From contig NZ_CP110012.1 in NCBI RefSeq assembly GCF_025947365.1, positions 2,976,001-3,040,000 of the forward strand: DNA of 64,000 bases, written 5' to 3'. Within the stretch, counting starts at the first letter, position 1. Every line of letters begins with the position of its first letter. Both the position numbers and the translations under genes were made by a program. The stretch is from Flavobacterium sp. N502540. GTDB lineage: Bacteria; Bacteroidota; Bacteroidia; Flavobacteriales; Flavobacteriaceae. Under the pieces are notes generated by a model that did not search any database, was not told where the DNA came from, and worked only from the letters and a program-made list of their open reading frames with translations. Positions 17,201 to 26,900 of this stretch are shown here, in pieces.

Positions 17201-20200
17201 TCCGGAGACCGTTTTAGAGAAACAACTCGCTGCAATCTGGGAAGAAATATTGGGCATAAATACCATTGGAACCACAGACAATTTCTTCGAATTGGGCGGA
17301 CACAGCCTGAAAGTAATTTTAGTAGCCAATAAAATCAACCGACAATTAGGCTATCAGATCAGCGTAAAAGACGTCTTTTTGAACCCAACCATCTCAGGAA
17401 TCATCAGCAAACTTGAAGAAGGAACCTTCACGGCCATACCCAAAGCAGAGCAGCAGGAAAGCTACGTTTTAAGCTCCTCTCAGCACCGATTATGGATCCT
17501 GAGCCAGTTTGAAGGCGGGAGTCAGGCCTACAACATCCCCGGTTCGTTTGAAGTAGACGGGAATTTAAACACAGCTCAATTAGCAGAAGCTTTCAACCTT
17601 CTTATAGCCAGACATGAAACCCTAAGAACCTATTTCAAAAGAGACGATCAGGGAGAAGTGCGTCAATTTGTAATCGATGCCAAAGACATTGACTTCAAAG
17701 TAGATTATGAAGACTTCAGCACAATCGAAAATCAAGAAGAAGCCCTGGAACACAGCGTTGCCCAAAGTTATGGATGTCAATTTGATTTAGAGAAAGCCCC
17801 TTTGGTAAACCTGAAACTCATCAGACAATCAGAAAACAAACACCTGTTACTTTTCAACATGCACCATATTATCAGTGATGGCTGGTCCATGGGGATTTTA
17901 AGCCAGGAACTCATCACCATTTACGATCATCTCATACAAAACAAAAACATCAGTCTTCCGGAGCTAAGCATACAATATAAAGACTATGCCACCTGGATGA
18001 GAAGTGAAGAACAAATCACCAAACTAAAAAAATCAGAAGCATACTGGCTGGACACCTTTAGCGGTAATCTGCCCGTATTAGAACTTCCGACAGAGAAAAT
18101 ACGACCAAGAATAAAAACGTATGCAGGAGATTCCATCACCCATAACTTTACCAAAGATGCAAGTGCTACCCTGAAAACATTCTCAGAGCAACACAACAGC
18201 AGTCTTTTCATGACCCTGATGGCAGCAATCAACGGATTACTCTCGAGATACACCAACACCAGAGACCTTATTTTAGGAACACCAATTGCCGGAAGAGAAC
18301 ACAGTGATCTGGAAAATCAAATAGGACTTTATCTCAATACCCTAGCCATTCGAACTCGTTTTGAAGAAAACACCAGTTTTGAAGAACTATTAACCATACA
18401 AAAAGAAACCCTGCTTGATGCCTATTCCCATCAGGAATATCCACTGGACAATATGGTAGAACAATTAGGTTTAGGTAGAGATACAAGCCGATCAGCACTT
18501 TTTGATGTACTGGTAGTTTTGCAAAATCAACAAGATTTATTTGACTCAAATGCAGAACAAATAGAAAGTTTAACCTTAAAACCTTATAAAGCCAATCCGA
18601 GAAAAGTAAGTCAATTCGATTTAAGTTTCGTCTTCTCCGAACAACAAGGAGAGTTGAACCTTCACATCGAATACAATACTGATATTTACGAACCAGAATT
18701 TGTGGCACGACTAGCGGCTCATTTAGAGAACTTTTTAACCAAAGCCATCCAAAATCCGGAGCAAAAAGTAGCTACACTCAGCTACCTGAGCGAAGCCGAG
18801 ACCACACAATTGTTACAGGATTTTAACGACACAGCAGTAGCGTATCCTAAGGATCATACAATGGTTGACTTATTTGTAGCCCAGGCGAAGAAAACCCCGG
18901 AACAGATTGCTTTAGTAACCGATACAAAAAGTTTTACCTATCAAGAACTCGATGAAATCTCTAATGAATTATCACACTACCTGTTAAGTAATTACAACTT
19001 AGCCGTAGAAGATTTGGTAGGAGTAAAACTCGGTCGCAGTGAGTGGCTGCCTATTGCTTTATTGGCGGTTTTAAAATCAGGATGTGCTTACGTTCCGATC
19101 GATCCCAACTATCCGACACAGCGTATCGAATACATCGAGCAAGACAGTAAATGTAAAGTTACCATAGACGATAACTTTATAACAACTTTCAAACAAGCAG
19201 AATCCATATCAAAATCATTGCCGCAGATCACTTTCAGTTCGCAGCATCTGGGCTACATCATCTACACCTCAGGATCCACAGGAAAACCAAAAGGAGTTAT
19301 GATCACCCATCAGAACGCTGTGGCCATGTTATGCTGGTCGCAAAGAGAATTTAGCGATACCGATTTTGATATTTTATACGCCGTAACCTCACACTGTTTT
19401 GATCTGTCCGTTTACGAATTTTTCTATCCTTTAAGTATCGGAAAACAAATACGTTTACTGGCCAATGGATTATCGATAGGAGATTACATTCAGAACGACA
19501 AAAACGTACTGATCAATACCGTTCCATCGGTAATTCATACTCTGATTGAGAAAGGAACTACCTTTGAGAATACTGTTGGTATCAATCTTGCAGGAGAGGC
19601 ATTCCCAGTGAGTATCGCCAACCATTTTACCAACTCCGGCATCGCTATTAGAAATCTGTACGGTCCTTCAGAAGACACTACTTACAGCAGTTATTACCGA
19701 GTAGAAGGGGCTTATGAAAATTCTGTACCTATTGGAAAAGCACTGGACAATACCCAGTTTTATGTACTCTCAGAAGACTTGGCCTTACAGCCTGTGGGGG
19801 TAATTGGAGAAATCTGTATCTCAGGAGACGGTTTGTCCAGAGGATATTTGTATCAGCCTGAATTAACCGCAGAAAAGTTTATTACAAATCCATTTAACGA
19901 TACTACTAAACTTTATAAAACAGGTGATCTGGGCAAATGGTTGCCTGATGGCAACATCGCTTACATAGGCCGAAAAGACAGTCAGGTTAAAATCAGAGGG
20001 CATCGTATCGAGCTCGGAGAAATCGAGCAGGTACTACAATCTCAGGAAGATATTGATCAGTGTGTGGTCATCACAGCAACTGTAAATGGAGATCCTGTCA
20101 TTGTCAGTTATCTGGTGAGTACCGCAACTATTGACAAACAACAGCTTCGTCAATCACTTTCGAGAGAATTACCAGAGTATATGCTGCCAAGTTATTATGT

Positions 20201-20582
20201 GTTCCTGGATAAATTTCCACTAACACCCAACGGCAAGATCGACAAAAAAGCATTGCCATCGGTAAGTACAGAGGATGTTATCCAACAGGAATATGTGGCT
20301 CCAACCAATGAAATCGAAAAAAAATTAGTAGCCATATGGCAGGACATTCTAAAACTGGAGAAAATTGGTATTACTGATAATTTCTTTGAATTGGGAGGAA
20401 ACAGTTTAAAAGCTACTGTTTTAATCAACAGAATAAACCGGGCTTTTGATACAAGGCTTTCTATTCAGGATTTATACAAAACTCAGGACATCACAGGAGT
20501 TTCCAGGAAATTAAAATTTATACTGTTTCAAAATGAATTAGCTGTAGAGACAGCTGATGACCTGGATGAGATATTGATATAA
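11241..20582 (+). CDS. NRPS1: C-A-T-C-A-T-C-A-T, three modules (Lys? - X - Ala?)
   Basis: The ATG at 11241 starts directly before the first condensation domain; an upstream GTG at 11154 lies inside a hairpin. Landmarks (residues of a 3113-aa protein): C1 HHIIADG at 131; A1 YTSGSTG at 595 with code DTESIGTVCK, close to a lysine code as I recall it; T1 serine 974; C2 HHLILDG at 1162; A2 at 1637 with code DAEHVAKISK (unassigned); T2 serine 2022; C3 HHIISDG at 2208; A3 at 2675 with code DLYNNALTYK, which I recall for alanine; T3 serine 3055. A condensation domain before the first adenylation domain suggests N-acylation of the first residue. The C-terminal tail DDLDEILI is probably a docking peptide for NRPS2. 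There is no epimerisation or release domain. The half from 15663 is duplicated in NRPS2. Confidence 0.93.
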   Translation: MKNNVTNVQKYIWLDQILDNESPKYNIGGYAFINGSVDVERFKTAFNILIKENDIFSFVFEEKSGFPVYTLQETNSDLALTCIEESDELKAIQMIEKDFIVPFDIEKDKQLYKMWLIQTAPETYIWYSKLHHIIADGFSFQLLFNKVKRIYEQLGTAAVYDEVCIEKNKMSYESFIALDSVYRASDDFSNDRKFWLGRYENLPSLIYTGTNKSASHSNIEMVLTEAENEALWAFVKAERLSIFHLLIGCFSIVLSKYYNREEINLGMPILNRKNAAEKNTFGPFLSMLPLKLSLETTATVSDFIKEIKSTLFMCYRHQRFQQADILRNLPQETSKLYDVRLSYERMQYESEFSGNKASIHPLSNDSEEDPISIHVFEGINGDLSFRFDINEKYVSKFEANQLIASFRKVLTELQETNHTVIAEIEISSKEQLEEIQAISKGPVVKRPEQTFLNLWNAAVAGYSSKTAVSCQTNFLTYETLDARATIIASYLQSSGVKKGDKVGVMLSRSEKSIIGILAALKTGAVYVPIDNAYPEERKHYIIKDAGLGFILTDSFSNSISEDKEYNIDRIPEEHKIAKNYIPVALKPEDEAYIIYTSGSTGDAKGVVINHASLYDYVLTFGTYFNLTEEDIVLQQASTAFDTSVEEIFPILSVGGNLVIAPDTKDFNELLKDCERFRITLLSTNPFVLQYLNDNHKNYNFNFKNIISGGDTLKPHQVDQLTASYDIYNTYGPTESTVCATYYKVNETDTSFPIGKPITNRGVYLLDGTKILPKGAIGEIGLSGLGLAVSYLNKKELTANAFVHINGERIYKTGDLGKWSIDNNLIFYGRKDSQLSYKGYRIEVGEIEQAIQKVNAYVVDSYVCINEVGGMPILIAYLVANESFINISSLVIDLKTHLPEFMIPTHFVILDAIPLIPNGKIDIKSLPEPKTVNIAEAVQLPVTPEEKEIASIWQELLRLDQVDVNVSFFELGGHSLLANQFISSLRDQKGIELSLRDFYKSPTIKEISELVPTLNKKEVQNIKAPEQELYPLSFSQERLWFLNQLNTADTSYHVSRAMKLKGFVEVAALEETFAKLIKKHEILRTVFVNQEGKPYQKILPPFGYTIPVVDYTGIKNKENKEKVIADSLERIESRAFEIEEGPLFRIELLKFSDQESVLVFCEHHLILDGWTQGILFRDFVDIYNELKRDPDFEAEKPEVTFKDYAYWERNSLNESVISEKLNYWENKFEGFSNGLLLPLDFEREETAVKKGGTIEHVFSLDFSEKLRQFSEKQDVSLFITMLAAFKIVLHKFSNQTDISVGTAVANRRYKEFQEVLGMIVNTIALRTTFSNENSLTEVLNEVKETCLDAYSYDDTPFGKVVERINPERSLNLHPLFQYMFSFVNVPVQSMSLLDADIEILNGHNKTSRFDISVVINTVYEQIDSLTDNKPDRRISVEWDYNAGIFKHATMKRVLKAYLKVLEALVENPAQSLASLDYISSSEKAILLEDFSTSKTEEAVAITAVEMFEQQVVQTPDAVAVVFENRSLTYKELHELSSQLAHYLLNEYEIKTEDLIAVKLERSEWIYTSLLAVLKTGGVYVPIDPGYPEQRIAYIEQDSKCKVVIDEKLLANFISRQDNYPTTLPVISLTPENLMYVIYTSGSTGQPKGVMIEHKSLVNYILNQKEEFGFDASDRIVQFSNNAFDASMEQIFLAFFSGATLIGASKERIIDLTDFINLLKEHSVTHLHATPGYLSHLEHLSACKTLKRIVAAGEVCPKNLAEKMIKIADFYNKYGPTETTISAVMGRVEQSDLQRNLIPIGKPLKDSQIYILSDNLELQPIGVFGELCISGNSLSRGYLNNPELTEEKFIAHPFIAGARLYKTGDLGRWLPDGSIELTGRKDQQVKVRGHRIELGEIEHALLTQDSISQCVVAVQNIEAEPAIVAYVVGEKELDKQELRAQLSQYLPDYMLPGYYVQLDAIALTSHGKVDLKALPKVDVNDKIQQEYTAPETVLEKQLAAIWEEILGINTIGTTDNFFELGGHSLKVILVANKINRQLGYQISVKDVFLNPTISGIISKLEEGTFTAIPKAEQQESYVLSSSQHRLWILSQFEGGSQAYNIPGSFEVDGNLNTAQLAEAFNLLIARHETLRTYFKRDDQGEVRQFVIDAKDIDFKVDYEDFSTIENQEEALEHSVAQSYGCQFDLEKAPLVNLKLIRQSENKHLLLFNMHHIISDGWSMGILSQELITIYDHLIQNKNISLPELSIQYKDYATWMRSEEQITKLKKSEAYWLDTFSGNLPVLELPTEKIRPRIKTYAGDSITHNFTKDASATLKTFSEQHNSSLFMTLMAAINGLLSRYTNTRDLILGTPIAGREHSDLENQIGLYLNTLAIRTRFEENTSFEELLTIQKETLLDAYSHQEYPLDNMVEQLGLGRDTSRSALFDVLVVLQNQQDLFDSNAEQIESLTLKPYKANPRKVSQFDLSFVFSEQQGELNLHIEYNTDIYEPEFVARLAAHLENFLTKAIQNPEQKVATLSYLSEAETTQLLQDFNDTAVAYPKDHTMVDLFVAQAKKTPEQIALVTDTKSFTYQELDEISNELSHYLLSNYNLAVEDLVGVKLGRSEWLPIALLAVLKSGCAYVPIDPNYPTQRIEYIEQDSKCKVTIDDNFITTFKQAESISKSLPQITFSSQHLGYIIYTSGSTGKPKGVMITHQNAVAMLCWSQREFSDTDFDILYAVTSHCFDLSVYEFFYPLSIGKQIRLLANGLSIGDYIQNDKNVLINTVPSVIHTLIEKGTTFENTVGINLAGEAFPVSIANHFTNSGIAIRNLYGPSEDTTYSSYYRVEGAYENSVPIGKALDNTQFYVLSEDLALQPVGVIGEICISGDGLSRGYLYQPELTAEKFITNPFNDTTKLYKTGDLGKWLPDGNIAYIGRKDSQVKIRGHRIELGEIEQVLQSQEDIDQCVVITATVNGDPVIVSYLVSTATIDKQQLRQSLSRELPEYMLPSYYVFLDKFPLTPNGKIDKKALPSVSTEDVIQQEYVAPTNEIEKKLVAIWQDILKLEKIGITDNFFELGGNSLKATVLINRINRAFDTRLSIQDLYKTQDITGVSRKLKFILFQNELAVETADDLDEILI
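15663..20582 (+). repeat. Bimodular repeat, copy in NRPS1 (A-T-C-A-T, 4920 bp)
   Basis: This stretch aligns without net gaps to 22411-27330 in NRPS2 (constant offset 6748 bp) and differs by scattered substitutions only. It starts at the end of C2 and includes the stop codon, so the unit is A2-T2-C3-A3-T3 plus the docking tail. Codons here use more C-ending forms (ACC, ATC, AAC, TTC) than module 1 of the same gene. Confidence 0.93.
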
Positions 20583-20654
20583 TTTATGGTGTTTACTATT
20601 TTTTACCCCAACCGTTTAATATAAAATTTAATCGCGAGTTTCATTTTATATCAT

Positions 20655-20689
20655 AAGCATGGCTATACTTTAATAGCCATGCTTTTTTT
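20655..20689 (+). terminator. Strong intrinsic-terminator-like hairpin between NRPS1 and NRPS2
   Basis: A perfect 12-bp stem, AAGCATGGCTAT (20655-20666) with its complement at 20673-20684, has a 6-nt loop and a run of seven T (20683-20689). It lies 72 bp after the NRPS1 stop, inside an apparent operon. The 322-bp gap 20583-20904 also holds a second hairpin at 20702-20720 and no gene. Confidence 0.8.
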
Positions 20690-20701
20690 GCAACATCTAA
20701 T

Positions 20702-20720
20702 ACGCTCAATTTTTGAGTGT
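20702..20720 (+). other. Second hairpin in the NRPS1-NRPS2 gap
   Basis: ACGCTCAA (20702-20709) pairs with TTGAGTGT (20713-20720), eight pairs with one G-U and a TTT loop. There is no T-tract after it. It follows the strong terminator by 12 bp. Confidence 0.45.
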
Positions 20721-20904
20721 AATTCACAGTATTACTATATCCGTTTTAAGGACGTAGATTTTTTCCAGAAAAAAGAGTGTTTCTATTTTTTAAAATTAAT
20801 TATGGTCAGCAGGTAGGTGCATTTAGCTGCCAACTATTGAGATAGATAGTGCCATGGTTTTAAAAAATCATATAAGCATTCCAACCTACTTTAAAAATCA
20901 TATC

Positions 20905-23900
20905 ATGATAAAGAATCTAATACAAACGTTACAATCGTTAAATATCAGACTTCGGATAGAAAATGGAGATCTGAAAATTAATGCTCCGAAAGGTGCTTTG
21001 ACTCCTGAAATTATTGAAAGCATTAAAGCCTGTAAAAAGGAGTTGATCAAACTACTTTCATCTTCAGAGTCTATCCCAAAAGCTGCGATAAAAGAATCAT
21101 ATGCACTTACTTCGCCCCAACAGCAGCTATGGACTTTAAGTCAGTTTGAAGGAGGTAATTCGGCTTATAATATTTTTGATGCCTATGAATTTAAAGGCGC
21201 GTTAAATTTTGAAAAGCTGAATCAGACTTTTAAGATTTTAATGGAACGACATGAGAGTCTGCGTACCGTTTTTAAAGAAGATGAACAAGGAATTTTGGGA
21301 CAGTATATCATCCCTTTTGCCCAATACAGTGGGGTTTTACAATTTACAGATTTAAATAATGCTACGGCTGAAGTCCTGAGCAATCATGCTAATGCACTTC
21401 AAAGGCATACTTTTGACTTAGAAAAAGGACCACTTTTTTTAGGAGAGATTGTAAAGACAGCCACAGATCATCATATTTTGATGCTTAACATGCATCATAT
21501 TATAGGCGATGGCTGGTCGATGGGAATATTGAGTAAAGAGTTTATGGCCATTTACAATGAACTGGCCATAGGAAACGAGATCATATTACCCGATTTGCCT
21601 ATTCAGTATAAAGATTATTCAGAATGGCAAAACAGCCCGTCCAGACAAGCAGTACTGCAAAAATCTAAAGCTGCATGGCTAGAGACATTCTCGGGAGATT
21701 TACCGGTTTTAGAATTACCATCTGACAGGACAAGGCCTAATTTTAAAACTTATAACGGTTCAGGAGTATATCATTTTTTTTCAAAAGAGAGTACCACTGC
21801 GCTTAATGCCTATGCCCAGCAAAATGGCGTGACCCTTTTTATGCTTTTAATGGCTGGAATAAACGGATTACTTTCCAGATATGCCAATACCAGAGATATT
21901 ATTTTAGGAACTCCGGTAGCAGGAAGAAAACACGGTGATCTCGAAAATCAGGTTGGGTTGTATTTGAATACGCTGGCCATTCGAACCACTTTTGAAGAAA
22001 CAGTAAGTTTTGAAGAATTACTAACGGTACAAAAAGAAACCTTATTAAAAGCTTATTCCCATCAGGACTATCCTTTCGACAGTTTGGTAGAAGCGCTTAA
22101 TCTTAAAAGAGACTTAAGCCGATCAGTTTTGTTTGATGTTTTAGTGGTATTTCAAAACCAGGAAGAGTTATTAACATCACAGGGGCTAGTACTAAATGGT
22201 CTTGAAATAACACCTTATAAAAATCAGGAAAAGTCATTTAGTAAGTTTGATTTGAACTTTTCTTTTTCAGAAAAACAAGGTGAATTGTCTTTGGTTATAG
22301 ATTACAATACTGATATTTACGAATTGGATTTTATAACACGCCTGGCTTCTCATTTGGATAGTTTTTTAAGGAAAGGAATCCAAAATCCGGATCAAAAAGT
22401 AGCCAGTATTGATTACATTTCAAGTTCAGAGAAAGCGATCCTTTTGGAAGATTTTAGCACTTCAAAAACGGAAGAGGCAGTAGCCATTACAGCCGTTGAA
22501 ATGTTCGAACAGCAAGTGGTGCAAACCCCTGATGCTGTAGCAGTAGTTTTTGAACACAGATCTCTGACTTACAGAGAACTCCATGAGCTTTCCAGCCAGT
22601 TGGCACATTATTTATTGACTCATTATGAGATAAAAACAGGAGACCTTATTGCTGTAAAATTAGAGCGCAGCGAGTGGATTTACACCTCCCTTTTGGCCGT
22701 ATTGAAAACCGGCGGTGTTTATGTTCCTATAGATCCGGGTTATCCGGAGCAAAGAATTGCTTATATCGAGCAAGACAGTAAATGTAAAGTTGTTATTGAC
22801 GAGAAGTTATTGGCGAATTTCATCTCCCGTCAGGACAATTATCCAACCACATTACCTGTTATTTCTTTGACTCCGGAGAACCTCATGTATGTCATTTATA
22901 CCTCAGGTTCCACAGGACAGCCCAAAGGCGTAATGATCGAGCACAAAAGTTTGGTGAATTATATCCTAAACCAAAAAGAAGAATTCGGGTTTGATGCGTC
23001 CGATCGTATCGTACAATTCTCCAACAACGCTTTTGATGCGTCAATGGAACAGATCTTTTTAGCTTTTTTTAGCGGAGCCACCCTGATAGGCGCTTCCAAA
23101 GAACGTATTATTGATCCGACCGACTTTATAAACCTATTGAAAGAACATAGTGTAACCCACCTGCATGCCACCCCGGGTTATTTGTCACATTTAGAGCATC
23201 TTTCTGCCTGCAAGACCCTAAAAAGAATCGTTGCAGCAGGAGAAGTATGTCCAAAAAATCTGGCCGAAAAAATGATCAAAATAGCCGACTTCTACAACAA
23301 GTACGGCCCAACAGAAGCCACCATTAGCGCTGCCATGGGAAGAGTAGAGCAGAGCGATCTGCAAAGAAATCTCATTCCAATTGGTAAACCCTTAAAAGAC
23401 AGCCAGATCTATATCCTGTCCGATAACCTGGAATTGCAGCCCATTGGTGTATTTGGAGAACTCTGTATCTCAGGAAACAGCCTGTCCAGAGGATACCTGA
23501 ACAACCCCGAACTCACCGAAGAAAAATTCATCGCCCATCCCTTCATTGCAGGAGCCAGACTCTATAAAACAGGCGATCTGGGCCGATGGCTGTCCGATGG
23601 CAGCATCGAACTCACAGGTAGAAAAGACCAGCAGGTAAAAGTAAGAGGCCACCGAATAGAACTTGGTGAAATCGAACATGCCTTATTAACACAAGACAGT
23701 ATTAGTCAGTGTGTTGTAACCGTACAAAACATAGAGACAGAACCCGCAATAGTAGCCTATGTGGTAGGAGAAAAAGAGCTTGACAAACAAGAACTTCGTG
23801 CCCAATTGAGCCAATATTTACCCGATTATATGCTTCCGGGTTACTATGTACAATTAGACGCCATTGCATTAACCTCCCACGGTAAAGTGGATCTAAAAGC

Positions 23901-26900
23901 ACTGCCTAAAGTGGATGTAAACGACAAGATTCAGCAAGAATATACCGCTCCGGAGACCGTTTTAGAGAAACAACTCGCTGCAATCTGGGAAGAAATATTG
24001 GGCATAAATACCATTGGAACCACAGACAATTTCTTCGAATTGGGCGGACACAGCCTGAAAGTAATTTTAGTAGCCAATAAAATCAACCGACAATTAGGCT
24101 ATCAGATCAGCGTAAAAGACGTCTTTTTGAACCCAACCATCTCAGGAATCATCAGCAAACTTGAAGAAGGAACCTTCACGGCCATACCCAAAGCAGAGCA
24201 GCAGGAAAGCTACGTTTTAAGCTCCTCTCAGCACCGATTATGGATCCTGAGCCAGTTTGAAGGCGGGAGTCAGGCCTACAACATCCCCGGTTCGTTTGAA
24301 GTAGACGGGAATTTAAACACAGCTCAATTAGCAGAAGCTTTCAACCTTCTTATAGCCAGACATGAAACCCTAAGAACCTATTTCAAAAGAGACGATCAGG
24401 GAGAAGTGCGTCAATTTGTAATCGATGCCAAAGACATTGACTTCAAAGTAGATTATGAAGACTTCAGCACAATCGAAAATCAAGAAGAAGCCCTGGAACA
24501 CAGCGTTGCCCAAAGTTATGGATGTCAATTTGATTTAGAGAAAGCCCCTTTGGTAAACCTGAAACTCATCAGACAATCAGAAAACAAACACCTGTTACTT
24601 TTCAACATGCACCATATTATCAGTGATGGCTGGTCCATGGGGATTTTAAGCCAGGAACTCATCACCATTTACGATCATCTCATACAAAACAAAAACATCA
24701 GTCTTCCGGAGCTAAGCATACAATATAAAGACTATGCCACCTGGATGAGAAGTGAAGAACAAATCACCAAACTAAAAAAATCAGAAGCATACTGGCTGGA
24801 CACCTTTAGCGGTAATCTGCCCGTATTAGAACTTCCGACAGAGAAAATACGACCAAGAATAAAAACGTATGCAGGAGATTCCATCACCCATAACTTTACC
24901 AAAGATGCAAGTGCTACCCTGAAAACATTCTCAGAGCAACACAACAGCAGTCTTTTCATGACCCTGATGGCAGCAATCAACGGATTACTCTCGAGATACA
25001 CCAACACCAGAGACCTTATTTTAGGGACACCAATTGCTGGAAGAGAACACAGTGATCTGGAAAATCAAATAGGACTTTATCTCAATACCCTGGCCATTCG
25101 AACCCGTTTTGAAGAAAACACCAGTTTTGAAGAACTATTAACCATACAAAAAGAAACCCTGCTCGATGCCTATTCCCATCAGGAATATCCGCTGGACAAT
25201 CTGGTAGAACAACTAGGTTTAGGTAGAGATACAAGCCGATCAGCACTTTTTGATGTACTGGTAGTGTTGCAAAATCAACAGGATTTATTTGACTCAAATG
25301 CAGAACAAATAGAAAGTTTAACCTTAAAACCTTATAAAGCCAATCCGAGAAAAGTAAGTCAATTCGATTTAAGTTTCGTCTTCTCAGAACAACAAGGAGA
25401 GCTGAACCTTCACATCGAATACAATACTGATATTTATGAATCAGAATTTGTAGCGCGACTAGCAAATCATTTAGAAAACTTTTTAACCAAAGCCATCCAG
25501 AATCCGGAGCAAAAAGTAGCTACACTCAACTATCTGAGCGAAGCCGAGACCACACAATTGTTACAGGATTTTAACGACACAGCAGTAGCGTATCCTAAGG
25601 ACAATACAATGGTTGACTTATTTGTCAATCAGGCGAAGAAAACCCCGGAACAGATCGCTTTAGTAACCGATACAAAAAGTTTTACCTATCAAGAACTCGA
25701 TGAGATTTCTAACGAGCTTTCACACTACCTGTTAAGTAATTATAACTTAACTGTAGAAGATTTAGTAGGAGTAAAACTCGGTCGCAGCGAGTGGCTGCCT
25801 ATTGCTTTATTGGCGGTTTTAAAATCAGGATGTGCTTACGTTCCGATCGATCCCAACTATCCGACACAGCGTATCGAATACATCGAGCAAGACAGTAAAT
25901 GTAAAGTTACCATAGACGATAACTTTATAACAACTTTCAAACAAGCAGAATCCATATCAAAATCATTGCCGCAGATCACTTTCAGTTCGCAGCATCTGGG
26001 CTACATCATTTACACCTCAGGATCTACAGGAAAACCAAAAGGCGTTATGATCACCCATCAGAATGCTGTGGCCATGTTGTGCTGGTCGCAAAGAGAATTT
26101 AGCGATACCGATTTTGATATTTTATACGCGGTAACCTCACACTGTTTTGATCTGTCCGTTTACGAATTTTTCTATCCTTTAAGTATCGGAAAACAAATAC
26201 GTTTACTAGCCAACGGATTATCGATAGGAGATTATATTCAGAACGACAAAAACGTACTGATCAATACCGTTCCATCGGTAATTCATACCCTGATTGAGAA
26301 AGGAACTACCTTTGAGAATGCTGTTGGAATCAACCTTGCCGGAGAAGCCTTTCCGGTAAGTATCGCCAACCATTTTACAGACTCCGGCATTGCCATTAGA
26401 AATCTGTACGGTCCTTCAGAAGACACCACTTACAGCAGTTATTACAGAGTAGAAGGAACTTATGAAAATTCCGTACCTATTGGAAAAGCACTGGACAACA
26501 CTCAGTTTTATGTACTCTCAGAAGAATTAGCCTTGCAGCCTGTAGGTGTAATTGGAGAAATCTGTATCTCAGGTGATGGTTTGTCCAGAGGGTATTTGTA
26601 CCAACCGGAACTCACAGCAGAAAAGTTTATTACTAACCCTTTTAGCAAGAACACAAAGCTCTACAAAACAGGCGATTTGGGCAAATGGTTACCCGACGGT
26701 ACCATCGCTTACATTGGTAGAAAAGACAGTCAGGTTAAAATCAGAGGGCATCGTATCGAGCTCGGAGAAATCGAGCAGGTACTACAATCTCAGGAAGATA
26801 TCGATCAGTGTGTGGTTATCACAGCAACTGTAAACGGAGATCCGGTCATTGTCAGTTATCTGGTGAGTACTGCAACCATAGACAAACAACAGCTTCGTCA

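Noticed and set aside
16211..23171. Minus-strand frames repeated within NRPS genes (e.g. 16211-16423 and 22959-23171)
   Set aside because: They recur only because the NRPS modules are duplicated. They lie antisense within A and C domains and look like shadow frames.
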